Below, in pieces: positions 23,286 to 31,612 of a stretch of DNA of 64,000 bases. A program made the position numbers and the translations under genes. The DNA is taken from contig NZ_PZKC01000010.1 in assembly GCF_003034845.1 (NCBI RefSeq), positions 1 to 64,000 on the forward strand, written 5' to 3'. The stretch is from Pseudothauera lacus (lineage in GTDB: Bacteria; Pseudomonadota; Gammaproteobacteria; Burkholderiales; Rhodocyclaceae). The notes beneath the pieces are model-generated. The model saw only the letters and a program-made list of their open reading frames with translations. It had not been told where the DNA came from and did not search any database. Positions within the stretch are counted from its first letter, which is position 1. Each line of letters begins with the position of its first letter.

Positions 23286-24239
23286 ATGCCCCGTCTCCGC
23301 CTGCGCCACTACCTGGCCGCCGCACTGTCGCTGCTGGCCATCGTCTTTGCCACCTACTACCGCCTGCCCGCCCTGGCCTGCTACTGGTTGAGCATGCAGC
23401 ACGGCGCGTCGCAGTGGCGCCACGAAGGATTGTGGCTGCCAGCCTACCGCGTGACCGTGGAAGGGCTGGCGGTGGAAGGAGTCGGCGGCAACCTTTCCGG
23501 GCTGACCTTCAACGAGCGCAGCGGCACGCTGTTCGCAATCATCAACCGCCCTGCCGAGATCGTCGAGCTGAGCACCGCCGGGGCGGTGCTGCGCCGCATC
23601 GCCGTCCGCGGGGCCTCCGATACCGAGGGGATCAGCCATATCGTCGACGATCTCTTCGTGATCGCCGATGAACATCGCCATCAACTCCACTTCGTGCGTA
23701 TCGGCGAGGATGTCACCGAGGTCGATGTCGGTGAGGCGCCCACTGTCGGGCTGGCCATCGACCTGACGCGCAACCTCGGTTTCGAGGGCGTGTCCTGGGA
23801 CGCCGCCAACCGCCGCCTGTACGTCGGCAAGGAAAGATCGCCGATGCGCGTGCTGACCGTCGATGGGCTGGAAACCCTGGTCAATGGCCAACGCATCGAC
23901 CTGCAGATCGGCGAATGGAAGCCGCCGCGGGCGCGCACCCTGTTCATGCGCGATCTGTCTTCGCTCAGTGCCCACGAGGCCACCGGCAACATCCTGCTGC
24001 TCAGCGACGAGAGCGCGCTGATCGTCGAGTACGCGCCCGACGGCACGCCGGTGAGCATGCTGCCGATGTGGCGCGGCCTCCACGGCCTGCGCCGCAGTGT
24101 GCCGCAGGCCGAGGGACTGGCGATCGGCCCGGACGGCACCCTGTACGTGCTCTCCGAGCCCAACCTGTTCTACCGCTTCGAGCGCAAGGATCCGGCGCGC
24201 TGGGCGGCGGCGCAGCGGTCTGACGGCGACGGCTCCTGA
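23286..24239 (+). CDS. SdiA-regulated (YjiK-family) beta-propeller protein
   Basis: 317 aa. An N-terminal membrane anchor (YLAAALSLLAIVFATYY) precedes a periplasmic beta-propeller. Repeated strand blocks include LSGLTFNERSGTLFAIINRPAEIVELS, DTEGISHIVDDLFVIADEHRHQLHFVRI, GFEGVSWDAANRRLYVGKERSP and AEGLAIGPDGTLYVLSEPNLFYRFER, matching the SdiA-regulated domain. Function unknown in the family; calcium-dependent phytase- or lactonase-like folds are related. ATG at 23286. Confidence 0.8.
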   Translation: MPRLRLRHYLAAALSLLAIVFATYYRLPALACYWLSMQHGASQWRHEGLWLPAYRVTVEGLAVEGVGGNLSGLTFNERSGTLFAIINRPAEIVELSTAGAVLRRIAVRGASDTEGISHIVDDLFVIADEHRHQLHFVRIGEDVTEVDVGEAPTVGLAIDLTRNLGFEGVSWDAANRRLYVGKERSPMRVLTVDGLETLVNGQRIDLQIGEWKPPRARTLFMRDLSSLSAHEATGNILLLSDESALIVEYAPDGTPVSMLPMWRGLHGLRRSVPQAEGLAIGPDGTLYVLSEPNLFYRFERKDPARWAAAQRSDGDGS

Positions 24240-24262
24240 TCATCCGGCTGCGGATGAACGGG

Positions 24263-24292
24263 TTGACCTTACCCTGGCAACCGCGTTATGCA
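24263..24292 (+). promoter_or_regulatory. Sigma-70 type promoter before the folded leader
   Basis: TTGACC (24263-24268), an 18-bp spacer and TATGCA (24287-24292). The predicted start of transcription at about 24299 is right at the first stem of the folded leader at 24303, which supports both. Confidence 0.5.
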
Positions 24293-24302
24293 AGAATCAT
24301 CA

Positions 24303-24367
24303 CCTCGTCCACTGCTGACGAGGGGGCAAATGGGCACCGGCCGCCGGGAGGCAACTCCCGTTTGCCC
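24303..24367 (+). ncRNA. Compact structured RNA element in the 5' leader of a lipoprotein gene
   Basis: Two abutting stems. Stem 1 pairs CCTCGTC (24303-24309) with GACGAGG (24317-24323) around a 7-nt loop. Stem 2 pairs GGGCAAA (24324-24330) with TTTGCCC (24361-24367) and encloses a hairpin GGGAG-GCAA-CTCCC (24346-24359) closed by a GNRA tetraloop, with a 15-nt GC-rich bulge on the 5' side. Nothing intervenes between the stems, so they could stack. A promoter sits just upstream and the lipoprotein ATG follows 74 bases later. It does not match any riboswitch consensus I can recall. A small RNA or terminator-like attenuator are alternatives. Confidence 0.45.
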
Positions 24368-24441
24368 ACCGGCTGCAGTGTTCCGTCCTGAACCGCGGCC
24401 GGCGATGATTTCTGCCACAGCGCCGCTGGAGTCACCCCTGC

Positions 24442-25098
24442 ATGTACGCCCGCCTGCCGAACCTTGCGCTGCTCGTGATCCTGTCTGCCTGCGCGACGCC
24501 GCCGCAGGCGCAGCCTTGGTTCAACGCCCGTGCGTTTGCCGGCATGGTTTCGGCGCCGGCTCAGGGTGAGCCGGCAGCACTCGATATCGTCCTTGACGGG
24601 GTTGATGGCGGGGAGCTGCGGATCAGTGACTGTAAGCAGGTCGAACGCCTGCCGCGGGCGCGCGTCGTCGACGCGCAGCAGGGCCTGGTCGATGTCCTGC
24701 GCATCAACTGCGAGGCCTACCGGCAGTTCCTCGCCGGCGGGCCGGCACTGCATTCAAGCTTGCCGGCGGACTTCGACGCCGCCTTTGTTGCCCGCTTGCC
24801 CGCGGCCGTGCTCCCGGAAGGGCAGGACGGCGGAGCAAGCGGCACTCTCGGCGATTCGCCGCTGGTCCTCGCCATCGAGGCCGCCGGCGGTGGTCGTATG
24901 GCCATCCGGACGGCGGCCAGCGATGTTGTCCTGACCTTGCTGGCGCGTACCGACGTGGATAGTGATGGCCACGAGGACATCCTGCTCAGCGTGGGGTGGC
25001 GTGTGCGCGGGGCCTTCGGGCGTGGCGTGGCCTTGCTGCGCCTTACGCACACGGGGCCGGATGACGCCATCGAGGTCGTCGAGCGCTTTCTGCCGTGA
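24442..25098 (+). CDS. Lipoprotein of unknown function
   Basis: 218 aa. A signal peptide ends in the lipobox LSAC (Cys17), so it is lipidated and exported. The mature sequence has two cysteines (SDCKQVE, RINCEAY) and a Ca-binding-like DVDSDGHEDILLSVG near residue 175, followed by a C-terminal strand region. No known enzyme motif. Its transcript carries the folded leader at 24303-24367. GGAG lies 10 bases before the ATG. Confidence 0.7.
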   Translation: MYARLPNLALLVILSACATPPQAQPWFNARAFAGMVSAPAQGEPAALDIVLDGVDGGELRISDCKQVERLPRARVVDAQQGLVDVLRINCEAYRQFLAGGPALHSSLPADFDAAFVARLPAAVLPEGQDGGASGTLGDSPLVLAIEAAGGGRMAIRTAASDVVLTLLARTDVDSDGHEDILLSVGWRVRGAFGRGVALLRLTHTGPDDAIEVVERFLP

Positions 25099-25108
25099 GC
25101 GGCGGCGC

Positions 25109-26005
25109 TCAGTAACGCGTGCCCGGCGTGGTGCGCAGATAGTCCTCCAGTGCGGCGATGGCGTGGCGCACCTTGGCCGGCTGGGCGTCGCGCTGCGGCG
25201 TGACGGCGAGAATCGGCATGCCGGGCAGCGTCCAGTCGGGCAGCACCGGCACCAGGCGGCCGCTGCGCAACTCGGCTTCGACGTCGGGGCGCACCATCAT
25301 GCCGATGCCCAGTCCGGCCGCGCACATCTGCTGCAGGCTGAGTTGATTGTTGCTGGTGACCTGGGGGGCGATGTGCAGCACGACCTGCTCGCCGGTCGGG
25401 CCGCTGAGCGCCAGCGTGCCCGACTCGTGCGGTGCGCCCATCCAGCGGTGTTCGCGCAGGGCGGCGGGCGTGTGCGGCGTACCGTGGGCGGCGAGATAGG
25501 CCGGTGCGGCACACAGCACCATGTCGAACACGCACAGCCGGCGCGCGCTCCAGCCCGAATCCGGCAGCCGCCCGGCGCGCAGGGCGAGGTCGATGCGTGC
25601 TTCGACCAGGTCGATCAGGGCGTCGTCCACCTGCAGGTGCAGGGCCAGCGCGGGGTGGCGTTCGAGCAGCGGTGCGAGGGCCGGCGCGACATGGCGCGCG
25701 AAGCCGACCGGGGCGGAGATGCGCAACTGGCCCACGGGGGCGTCGTGCGCCAGTTGCAGATGGGCTTCGGCGTTTTCGGCGGCGTTGACCATCGCCTGGC
25801 AGTGCACGGCGAAGCGTTCGCCGGCGTCGGTGAGGGTGAGCTTGCGCGTGCTGCGGTGGACCAGGGTGACGCCGAAGCCCTGCTCCAGGGCGCGCAGGTG
25901 CTGGCTGACCGCCGAGGTGCTGATGCCCAGATGGCGGGCGGCCTGGCTGAGCGAGCCGTGGCGCACCAGGGCGGCGAACACGGCCATGCGGCGAAAGTCG
26001 GTCAT
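25109..26005 (-). CDS. LysR-family transcriptional regulator
   Basis: 298 aa. The N-terminal helix-turn-helix reads FRRMAVFAALVRHGSLSQAARHLGISTSAVSQHLRALEQ; a LysR substrate-binding domain follows (VGQLRISAPVGFARHVAPAL onward). The ATG at 26005 gives the standard LysR N-terminus. It is divergent from the NAD(P)-binding protein gene with a 106-base intergenic region containing the dyad TCCGAT-N14-ATCGGA, so it probably controls that gene. Confidence 0.88.
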   Translation of the reverse strand: MTDFRRMAVFAALVRHGSLSQAARHLGISTSAVSQHLRALEQGFGVTLVHRSTRKLTLTDAGERFAVHCQAMVNAAENAEAHLQLAHDAPVGQLRISAPVGFARHVAPALAPLLERHPALALHLQVDDALIDLVEARIDLALRAGRLPDSGWSARRLCVFDMVLCAAPAYLAAHGTPHTPAALREHRWMGAPHESGTLALSGPTGEQVVLHIAPQVTSNNQLSLQQMCAAGLGIGMMVRPDVEAELRSGRLVPVLPDWTLPGMPILAVTPQRDAQPAKVRHAIAALEDYLRTTPGTRY

Positions 26006-26030
26006 TCTTAAGTTCTGCTTCAAGGTGTTG

Positions 26031-26056
26031 TCCGATTTTGCCGACTGCACATCGGA
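26031..26056. promoter_or_regulatory. Candidate LysR-binding dyad
   Basis: TCCGAT (26031-26036) and ATCGGA (26051-26056) form an inverted repeat with a 14-base spacer, midway between the divergent LysR gene and the NAD(P)-binding protein gene. The position fits a LysR regulatory site; binding is inference. Confidence 0.4.
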
Positions 26057-26111
26057 TTGTGAAGTCGATATCGTTGCGCCACCTCTTACTTCAACGCAGA
26101 TGGAGCAACCC

Positions 26112-26753
26112 ATGAAGATCGCACTGATCGGCGGTACCGGTTTCGTCGGTAGCGTCGTGCTCGAAGAACTCCTGCAGCGCGGCCATGCAGTGACCGCGCT
26201 GGCGCGCAATCCTGGCAAGTACGTCGCCCGTCCGGGGCTTGCAGTGGTGCACGCCGATGTGCTGGACGCGGCGCAGGTGGCTGTGGCGGTGCGCGGCCAC
26301 GATGCCGTGGTCAGCGCCTACAACCCCGGCTGGGGCGAGGCGGACATCCATGCGCTCTTCCTGCGCGGCAGCGCCGCGATCGTCGACGGCGTGAAGGCGG
26401 CCGGCGTGCAGCGCCTGCTGGTGGTGGGCGGGGCCGGCAGCCTGTATGTCGCGCCCGGCGTCCAGCTGGTCGATACCGCGGGCTTCCCGGCGGAGTACAA
26501 GCAGGGTGCACTGGCGGCACGCGAAGCGCTCGAGCGCATCCGCACGGAGCGCACGCTGGAGTGGACCTTCCTGTCGCCGCCTGCGCTGCTCGTGCCCGGG
26601 GCGCGCAGCGGGCGCTACCGGCTGGGCAGTGAGGAACTGCTGATGGACGGCGAGCGTCCGGCCAGCATCTCGGTGGCCGATCTGGCGGTGGCGATCGCGG
26701 ACGAGATCGAGCATCCGCAGCATCTGCGCAGGCGCTTCACCGTGGCGGCCTGA
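26112..26753 (+). CDS. NAD(P)H-binding (NmrA/YwnB-like) oxidoreductase-like protein
   Basis: 213 aa. Short atypical SDR: the dinucleotide-binding motif GGTGFVG is at residues 8-14 (IALIGGTGFVGSVVLEELL), with RNPGK after strand 2, and VGGAGSLYV and WTFLSPPALLVPGARSG further on. No YxxxK catalytic pair in the usual place, so it may be a redox sensor or isomerase-like member. Expression is probably driven by the divergent LysR protein. GGAG at 26102-26105 precedes the ATG. Confidence 0.82.
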   Translation: MKIALIGGTGFVGSVVLEELLQRGHAVTALARNPGKYVARPGLAVVHADVLDAAQVAVAVRGHDAVVSAYNPGWGEADIHALFLRGSAAIVDGVKAAGVQRLLVVGGAGSLYVAPGVQLVDTAGFPAEYKQGALAAREALERIRTERTLEWTFLSPPALLVPGARSGRYRLGSEELLMDGERPASISVADLAVAIADEIEHPQHLRRRFTVAA

Positions 26754-26867
26754 ACGCGCCAAAGTCCCTGTCTCCCGGCCATCCAGCGGTCGCCCTTGAA
26801 TTCGAAACCCGACGACAAGGCGCTGGAGCGCCGGCTTTCAACTGGTAACCACGGTGAAACATGGGGC

Positions 26868-26882
26868 TGTGAGAAATGCGGG
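26868..26882. repeat. Solo end of the CCCGCATTTCTCACA palindromic repeat
   Basis: TGTGAGAAATGCGGG matches the right end of the repeats at 31499-31582 and 61819-61913. No left partner was found nearby, so this is a half copy. It lies just before the vapBC-cydDC segment, in the 216-base gap 26754-26969, which otherwise shows no gene. Confidence 0.6.
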
Positions 26883-26969
26883 TTAACGCTTTGGCGAGGG
26901 GCGTGGCTCAGCCTTGATATTTGTCGACTGGTCTTTAAGCTGGTCTATGCGCACAGCAAGGGGATGATC

Positions 26970-27215
26970 ATGAACATTAAAGTTGGATCATACGAAGCAA
27001 AGACCAAGTTGCCGGAGCTGTTGCGAGGCATTCAGGCCGGCAACCGCTACACCATCACCCTGCGTGGCGAAGCTGTAGCCGATCTTGTGCCGGCAGAAGG
27101 CAACAAGAACTCGGATGCCGTGGCTGCCGTCGATGACATGCTGTCGTTCATGCGGACGCACAAGTCGGTGGGGGATGTTGATCTGAAAGCACTGATCAAC
27201 GAGGGACGTGCATGA
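26970..27215 (+). CDS. Phd/YefM-family antitoxin
   Basis: 81 aa. The N-terminal Phd/YefM DNA-binding fold reads KVGSYEAKTKLPELLRGIQAGNRYTITLRGEAVADLVP, and the C-terminal helix (AVDDMLSFMRTHKSVGDVDLKALINEG) would wrap the toxin. AAGGGG lies 6 bases before the ATG at 26970; a second ATG at 26964 would add two residues. Its stop overlaps the toxin start (ATGA), the standard operon arrangement. It should bind the upstream DNA and neutralise the PIN toxin. Base composition is lower in G+C than the neighbours. Confidence 0.87.
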   Translation: MNIKVGSYEAKTKLPELLRGIQAGNRYTITLRGEAVADLVPAEGNKNSDAVAAVDDMLSFMRTHKSVGDVDLKALINEGRA

Positions 27216-27637
27216 ATTTCGTTCTCGATGTGTCGGTAGCACTTCTCTGGCTGGCACCCGAAACCAACCCGGCGGGTGTCGATTACGCTACCGACGTATT
27301 GACCGGTCTCAAAGAGGCACAAGCCGTCGTACCCTCACTGTTGGCGCTTGAAATTGCCAATGTCGTGGCCAAGCTCGAAGCCAGAGGAGGCGTGACTGAA
27401 GCAGAATCGCAGCGCTATCTCACCCTCCTTGGGCGCCTGAATATCACCGTCGATCAGGCAACGGCAGCCCATGCCATGGGCGCCACCCTGAATCTCGCCC
27501 GGCGTTACAAGCTGTCGGCCTACGACGCGGCTTATCTGGAACTGGCACTGCGCACCGGCCTGCCGTTGGCAACCCTTGATGCCGGTCTGGCCAGGGCGGC
27601 GACTAACGCAGGTGTTTTGCTATTTGGCTCTCACTGA
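27212..27637 (+). CDS. VapC-type PIN-domain toxin ribonuclease
   Basis: 141 aa. The PIN domain acidic residues are present: D6 (FVLDVSVAL), E47 (LALEIANV), D105 (SAYDAAYLELA) and D123 (LATLDAGLA), expected to bind Mg and cleave RNA, often initiator tRNA or the rRNA sarcin-ricin loop in this family. It is translated from the ATGA overlap with its antitoxin. A toxin-antitoxin pair beside cydDC, with repeats on both sides, suggests it arrived with or stabilises that segment. Confidence 0.87.
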   Translation: MNFVLDVSVALLWLAPETNPAGVDYATDVLTGLKEAQAVVPSLLALEIANVVAKLEARGGVTEAESQRYLTLLGRLNITVDQATAAHAMGATLNLARRYKLSAYDAAYLELALRTGLPLATLDAGLARAATNAGVLLFGSH

Positions 27638-27699
27638 GCGTTGGGGAAGCGGTTCGTTGCATAGATATCCGCATAGCCGTCGGTGTTAGCGCGAAATAA

Positions 27700-29370
27700 T
27701 TACGAATCAAGGCAGAGCACCCGGTCGAACGCTGTTTCGACGCCATCGCGGTGGCTGATCCAGAGCACGGTCCGCCCCTGCAGGTGGGCCCGCAGGCGGC
27801 TGATCAGCAGGGCTTCTGCCGCTGGGTCGAGACCTTCGCTGGGTTCATCGAAGAGCATGATCGGGGCGTCGCGCAGCAGGGCCCGGGCAATCCCCAGGCG
27901 TCGGCGCTGACCACCGGAAAGGCTGGTGCCGCCTTCCTCGATCCAGGTGTTCAAACCATCTTGCCAGCCGAGCTTGTCAGGATCGAGGTCGACCACCTCG
28001 AGCACTGCGCGCATCTGCGCCTCCGAAACCGTCGGGTCGGCCAGGCGCAGGTTGTCGGCCAGTGTGCCGGTCTTGGCCCAGGCGTCTTGACCGGCGCAGG
28101 CCACGTGCTTGCGCAGCGTGGTTTCGTCCAGTTCGGTGATGTCGACGCCGCCGATGCGGATGCTGCCACTGGCCGGCGTCTCGAAACGGGTCAGCAGGTG
28201 GATCAGGGTGCTCTTGCCGCAGCCGCTGGCGCCTTGCAGGCAAAGGTGCTCACCGGCGGCAAGGTCGAGGTTCAGCGCCGAAAATACCGGGGTGTGAGCG
28301 TCCCAGGCAAAGCTCAGTCCGCGGATTTCGATACTGGCATCGACCGGTTGCCGGCCTTGATCGACGAAGGTCTGGGCTGGCATTTGTCCGGCAATCGCGT
28401 CAATCCGCTGTGCCGCGGCGGCTGTCCCCGGCAGGTCGAGCGCCGCATTGGCCAGCGGCAGCAGGGCTTCGCTGCAACCGAGCAGAAGCAGCACCAGGGC
28501 GGCTATCCAGGGGCCGGACAGGGGTTCGCTGCCGGCCATTTCCGGGAGCAGGCCGAGGGCGAGCCAGGCCAGCAGGCCGACCAACATCGTCACCAGCGCC
28601 CGCAGCGTGGCCGCGCGGCGACCGCTGCCGGCCTGCACCTGCAGCCACTGCGCCGAGGTGCTCAGCACCCGCTGGCGTTGCTGCTCCCAAGCTGGCGCGT
28701 GCAGCGAAAGATCTTCCAGCCCTTCGCTGCAGTCGAGCAAATGGATGCGCAGCGTTGCCCGCTCGCGGATCAGCCTTGGCTGCAGGACGCTGCCCAGGCG
28801 CCAGCCGAGCAAGGGCAGGACGACCAGGGTCATCGCCAGCAGCAGTAGCGGCAGCCAGAGCAGGCTGGGCGCGACCACGGCAAACATCAGCGTGACCAGC
28901 AGGAAGACTATCGTTGCCGCGGCGGTCGGGAGGATCAGGCGCGGGTAGAGATTGTCCAGGGCGTCAATATCACGGACCAGCCGGTTGAGGGTTTCGGCCC
29001 CGTGAAAACGGCCGATCTGGCGGGGCGAGAGCCTGGCCAGGTGGCGGTAAAGCCAGACGCGCAGTGCGGCCAGCAGGCGGAAAGTGCCCTCGTGCGAGAC
29101 GACGCGCTCGCCCCAGCGGCTGGCGGTGCGCATGATCGCAAAGCTCCGGACACCGGCGCCGGGGGTGAAGAAATTGAAGGCCAGCGCGGTAGCCGGCGTC
29201 AGTCCGGCGATGGCCGCAGCGGTGAGGAAGCCACCGGACAGGCTGAGCAGTCCCAGGCTGCCGATCAGTGTCAGGACGCCGAGCAGCAGGCCAACGGCCA
29301 GCCAGCCGCCGGCGCCGGAGAGGCGGCCGAAAAATGGGCGCAGGGCCTGCAAACCTTCCTGAAGTCTCAT
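27700..29370 (-). CDS. cydC: Thiol reductant ABC exporter, CydC subunit
   Basis: 556 aa. An N-terminal six-helix ABC transmembrane domain (WLAVGLLLGVLTLIGSLGLLSLSGGFL ...) is followed by the ATPase: Walker A GASGCGKSTL, signature LSGGQRRRLGIARALL and Walker B IMLFDEPSEGLD. The degenerate EG in place of TS is CydC-like. With CydD it exports glutathione/cysteine to the periplasm, needed for cytochrome bd and c assembly. The ATG at 29370 overlaps the cydD stop (ATGA) and has GGGAG 6 bases upstream; a TTG at 29385 is less likely. No cydAB is near. Confidence 0.9.
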   Translation of the reverse strand: MRLQEGLQALRPFFGRLSGAGGWLAVGLLLGVLTLIGSLGLLSLSGGFLTAAAIAGLTPATALAFNFFTPGAGVRSFAIMRTASRWGERVVSHEGTFRLLAALRVWLYRHLARLSPRQIGRFHGAETLNRLVRDIDALDNLYPRLILPTAAATIVFLLVTLMFAVVAPSLLWLPLLLLAMTLVVLPLLGWRLGSVLQPRLIRERATLRIHLLDCSEGLEDLSLHAPAWEQQRQRVLSTSAQWLQVQAGSGRRAATLRALVTMLVGLLAWLALGLLPEMAGSEPLSGPWIAALVLLLLGCSEALLPLANAALDLPGTAAAAQRIDAIAGQMPAQTFVDQGRQPVDASIEIRGLSFAWDAHTPVFSALNLDLAAGEHLCLQGASGCGKSTLIHLLTRFETPASGSIRIGGVDITELDETTLRKHVACAGQDAWAKTGTLADNLRLADPTVSEAQMRAVLEVVDLDPDKLGWQDGLNTWIEEGGTSLSGGQRRRLGIARALLRDAPIMLFDEPSEGLDPAAEALLISRLRAHLQGRTVLWISHRDGVETAFDRVLCLDS

Positions 29371-31121
29371 GCCGGGCTCCCGCAAAGATCCGCCAGAGGC
29401 GGCTCAAAAGGCGTCGCCGCGGCGACCAGCTGACCGTTTTCCAGGCGCAATACCCGGTCGGCAAGACATAGCGGTGCCGGGCGATGGGTGAGCAGGATCA
29501 GGGTCTTGCCACGGCGCAATTCAGCAATCCGCGCCATCACCCATTGTTCGGTCTGGGCATCCAGGCTCGCCGTCGGTTCGTCAAGCAGCAGGACGTCGGC
29601 ACGGCGCAGGCGAACCCGCGCCAGGGCAAGGCGCCGCAGTTGTCCGCCGGACATCTGCCGGCCACCTTCACCGAGGCGTGTGGACAAGCCGTCGGGCAGG
29701 CCCTGGAACCAGCTTTCCAGATCAGCAAAACGCAGGGCTTCGCGCAGCGCATCGTCGCTGGCGTCGTGTCTGGCGACGCGCAGATTGGCGGCCAGGGTGT
29801 CCGAGATCAGGCGCGGATGCTGGCTCATCCAGGCTACCCGTTCGCGCCAGGCCATCAGGTCCAGCGATTCGATCGGCTCGCCATTGATCAGCACTTGGCC
29901 GCTGGCCGCCCGCAACTGACCGAGCACCAGGCGCAGCAGCGTGGTTTTACCACCGCCGCTCGGGCCCTGAATGGCGACCGCTTCACCGGGTGCGACCCGC
30001 AGCGAGCAATCGTCGAGCACGGTTTCGCCCTGGCGATGGGCAAAGCCAACCCGTTCGAGGCGCAGTTCCGGCATGCCTTCGCCAACCGGCTGAGTACCGC
30101 CGGCCGGCTGCTGACTTTCGGCGTCGAGGATGGTCTGCAGTTCGCCGGCAGCAGCCAGGGCTTCGGCCCGGGCGTGATAATGCGTGCCCAGATCGCGCAG
30201 CGGTTGATAAAACTCGGGCGCCAGCAGCAGGGCGAAAAGCGCGAGTTCGAGGCCAAGCGCCTCGCCGTACAGCCCGAAATCCAGATAGCCGAGCAAGCTC
30301 ATGCCAAAATAGACAGCCGTCATGGCAATCGACACCGAGGCAAAGAACTCGAGCACCGCACCGGAAAGAAAGGCCAGCCGCAGCACGCTCATGGTCCGCT
30401 GGCGGAATTCCTCGCCGACCTGGGCGACTTCGTCGCCGAGTCGATGCTGGGCGTCAAGCAGGCGCAGCGTCGGCAATCCCCGGATCAGGTCGAGGAAATG
30501 GCCGCTCATCCGCTGCAGCGCCTGAAACTGTTCGGTCTGTCGCTGGCGAGCCCCCCAGCCGACGAGAATCATGAAGACCGGAATCAGGGGCGCCGTCGCC
30601 AACAGGATCAATGCGGCGGCCCAGGAGGAGGGCAGGATGACGGCGACGATCATCAGCGGCGTCAGTACGGCAAACCACTGCTGCGGGCGGTAGCGGGCGA
30701 AGTAGCCATCGAGCGCCTCGACCTGTTCCAGTAGCGCCGTGGTCAGACTGCCAGATTGCTGTTTTTCCCGCCAGGCCGGACCAAGACGGTAGAGCGCATC
30801 GATCAGGGTGCTGCGCAGCCGGGCGCGAACGGCAAGCGAAATGCGTGTTCCGGCCTCTTCGCGAACGATGCCGGCCAGCGCCCGCAGGACCACGCAGAGC
30901 AGGATCAGCAGCCAGGGCTGATGGAGTTCGGCGAAGGCCTGTTCGTCGATGATCAGGGTGTGCAGCACCCGTGCCAGCAGCGCAGCAAACAGGATGGTCA
31001 TCACCGTCTGGAAAATGCCGGCGGCGAGCAGTAAGGAGGACCACCCTGGATGACGCCCAAATTCGCGGGTGATTCGTTTGAGCGCCAGCTTGTGCGCGTC
31101 TTGTTGGGCTTGTGACAACAT
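29367..31121 (-). CDS. cydD: Thiol reductant ABC exporter, CydD subunit
   Basis: 584 aa. An ABC exporter half with transmembrane region (residues ~20-310, e.g. LLLAAGIFQTVMTILFAALLARVL) and ATPase: Walker A GPSGGGKTTLL, signature MSGGQLRRLALARV, Walker B VLLLDEPTASLD. CydD is normally encoded before cydC, as here. The ATG at 31121 (MLSQAQQDAHKLAL) has GGAG 7 bases upstream; the open frame extends further but without similarity. G+C is visibly lower than in adjacent blocks. The pair is bracketed by copies of a palindromic repeat (26868 and 31499). Confidence 0.9.
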   Translation of the reverse strand: MLSQAQQDAHKLALKRITREFGRHPGWSSLLLAAGIFQTVMTILFAALLARVLHTLIIDEQAFAELHQPWLLILLCVVLRALAGIVREEAGTRISLAVRARLRSTLIDALYRLGPAWREKQQSGSLTTALLEQVEALDGYFARYRPQQWFAVLTPLMIVAVILPSSWAAALILLATAPLIPVFMILVGWGARQRQTEQFQALQRMSGHFLDLIRGLPTLRLLDAQHRLGDEVAQVGEEFRQRTMSVLRLAFLSGAVLEFFASVSIAMTAVYFGMSLLGYLDFGLYGEALGLELALFALLLAPEFYQPLRDLGTHYHARAEALAAAGELQTILDAESQQPAGGTQPVGEGMPELRLERVGFAHRQGETVLDDCSLRVAPGEAVAIQGPSGGGKTTLLRLVLGQLRAASGQVLINGEPIESLDLMAWRERVAWMSQHPRLISDTLAANLRVARHDASDDALREALRFADLESWFQGLPDGLSTRLGEGGRQMSGGQLRRLALARVRLRRADVLLLDEPTASLDAQTEQWVMARIAELRRGKTLILLTHRPAPLCLADRVLRLENGQLVAAATPFEPPLADLCGSPA

Positions 31122-31384
31122 GCTCTCCAGTACAGCGCGTAAATCTATCACAGCCCGACGTTCCCATCGTTGCCCCTGGACGCGACACCATGTCGCCCTC
31201 AGAGGGGTTCGTTGGGACGCCAAACTGGATAGCCGAAGATGTTTGATCGGAGAAATACTCATTCCGTTGGCAACGCCCGAGGGTGCCGAAGAACATCTGC
31301 AGGAACACAAGGACTGGCACCTCCTCAGCTACGAGCAGATCACGTTGAAGATACCCGGAGCGCTTGACGCAGGAAACGGGTACT

Positions 31385-31469
31385 CCGTTCGCCCTGTCGA
31401 AGCCCGGTCGCCGCCAACGTCCTTCGACAAGGCTCTCCTGAGCGTAGCCGAAGGGCTCAGGGCGAACGG
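31385..31469. repeat. REP-like inverted repeat (CCGTTCGCCCT ... AGGGCGAACGG)
   Basis: Eleven-base terminal arms CCGTTCGCCCT (31385-31395) and AGGGCGAACGG (31459-31469) enclose a second internal CCTTCGACAAGGCTC ... CCGAAGGGCTC pairing. The wording CCTTCGACA-GGCTCAGG-CGAACGG is a repeat seen widely between genes of beta- and gammaproteobacteria. It lies in the 491-base gap 31122-31612. The remaining part of the gap, 31122-31384, holds nothing I recognise. Confidence 0.65.
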
Positions 31470-31498
31470 CCGTGCCTGTTTCACTGCCGGGCTAATAA

Positions 31499-31582
31499 CC
31501 CGCGCTTCTCACACCGTCCCTACTGCGGGTGCCGTTACGCTCACACTGGCACGTCGTGACGTGCCAGTGTGAGAAATGCGGG
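31499..31582. repeat. Palindromic repeat element, 84 bp
   Basis: The ends CCCGCGCTTCTCACAC (31499-31514) and GTGTGAGAAATGCGGG (31567-31582) are inverted copies with two mismatches. The interior also folds: TCACACTGGCACGTC pairs with GACGTGCCAGTGTGA. A related element with the shared interior CTGCGGGTGCCG is at 61819-61913, and a half copy at 26868. It looks like a non-autonomous mobile repeat of the REP/ERIC kind. Confidence 0.7.
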
Positions 31583-31612
31583 CCTGGCGCAGGATGCTGC
31601 GCCCTTGCGCCC

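Noticed and set aside
24303-24367. Assignment of the folded leader to a c-di-GMP, SAH, glycine or guanidine riboswitch
   Set aside because: None of their conserved core motifs could be matched, so it is left as an unidentified element.
31069-31572. Plus-strand frame of 167 codons upstream of cydD
   Set aside because: It overlaps the cydD start and two inverted repeats, and its translation is low in any motif; repeats explain its composition.
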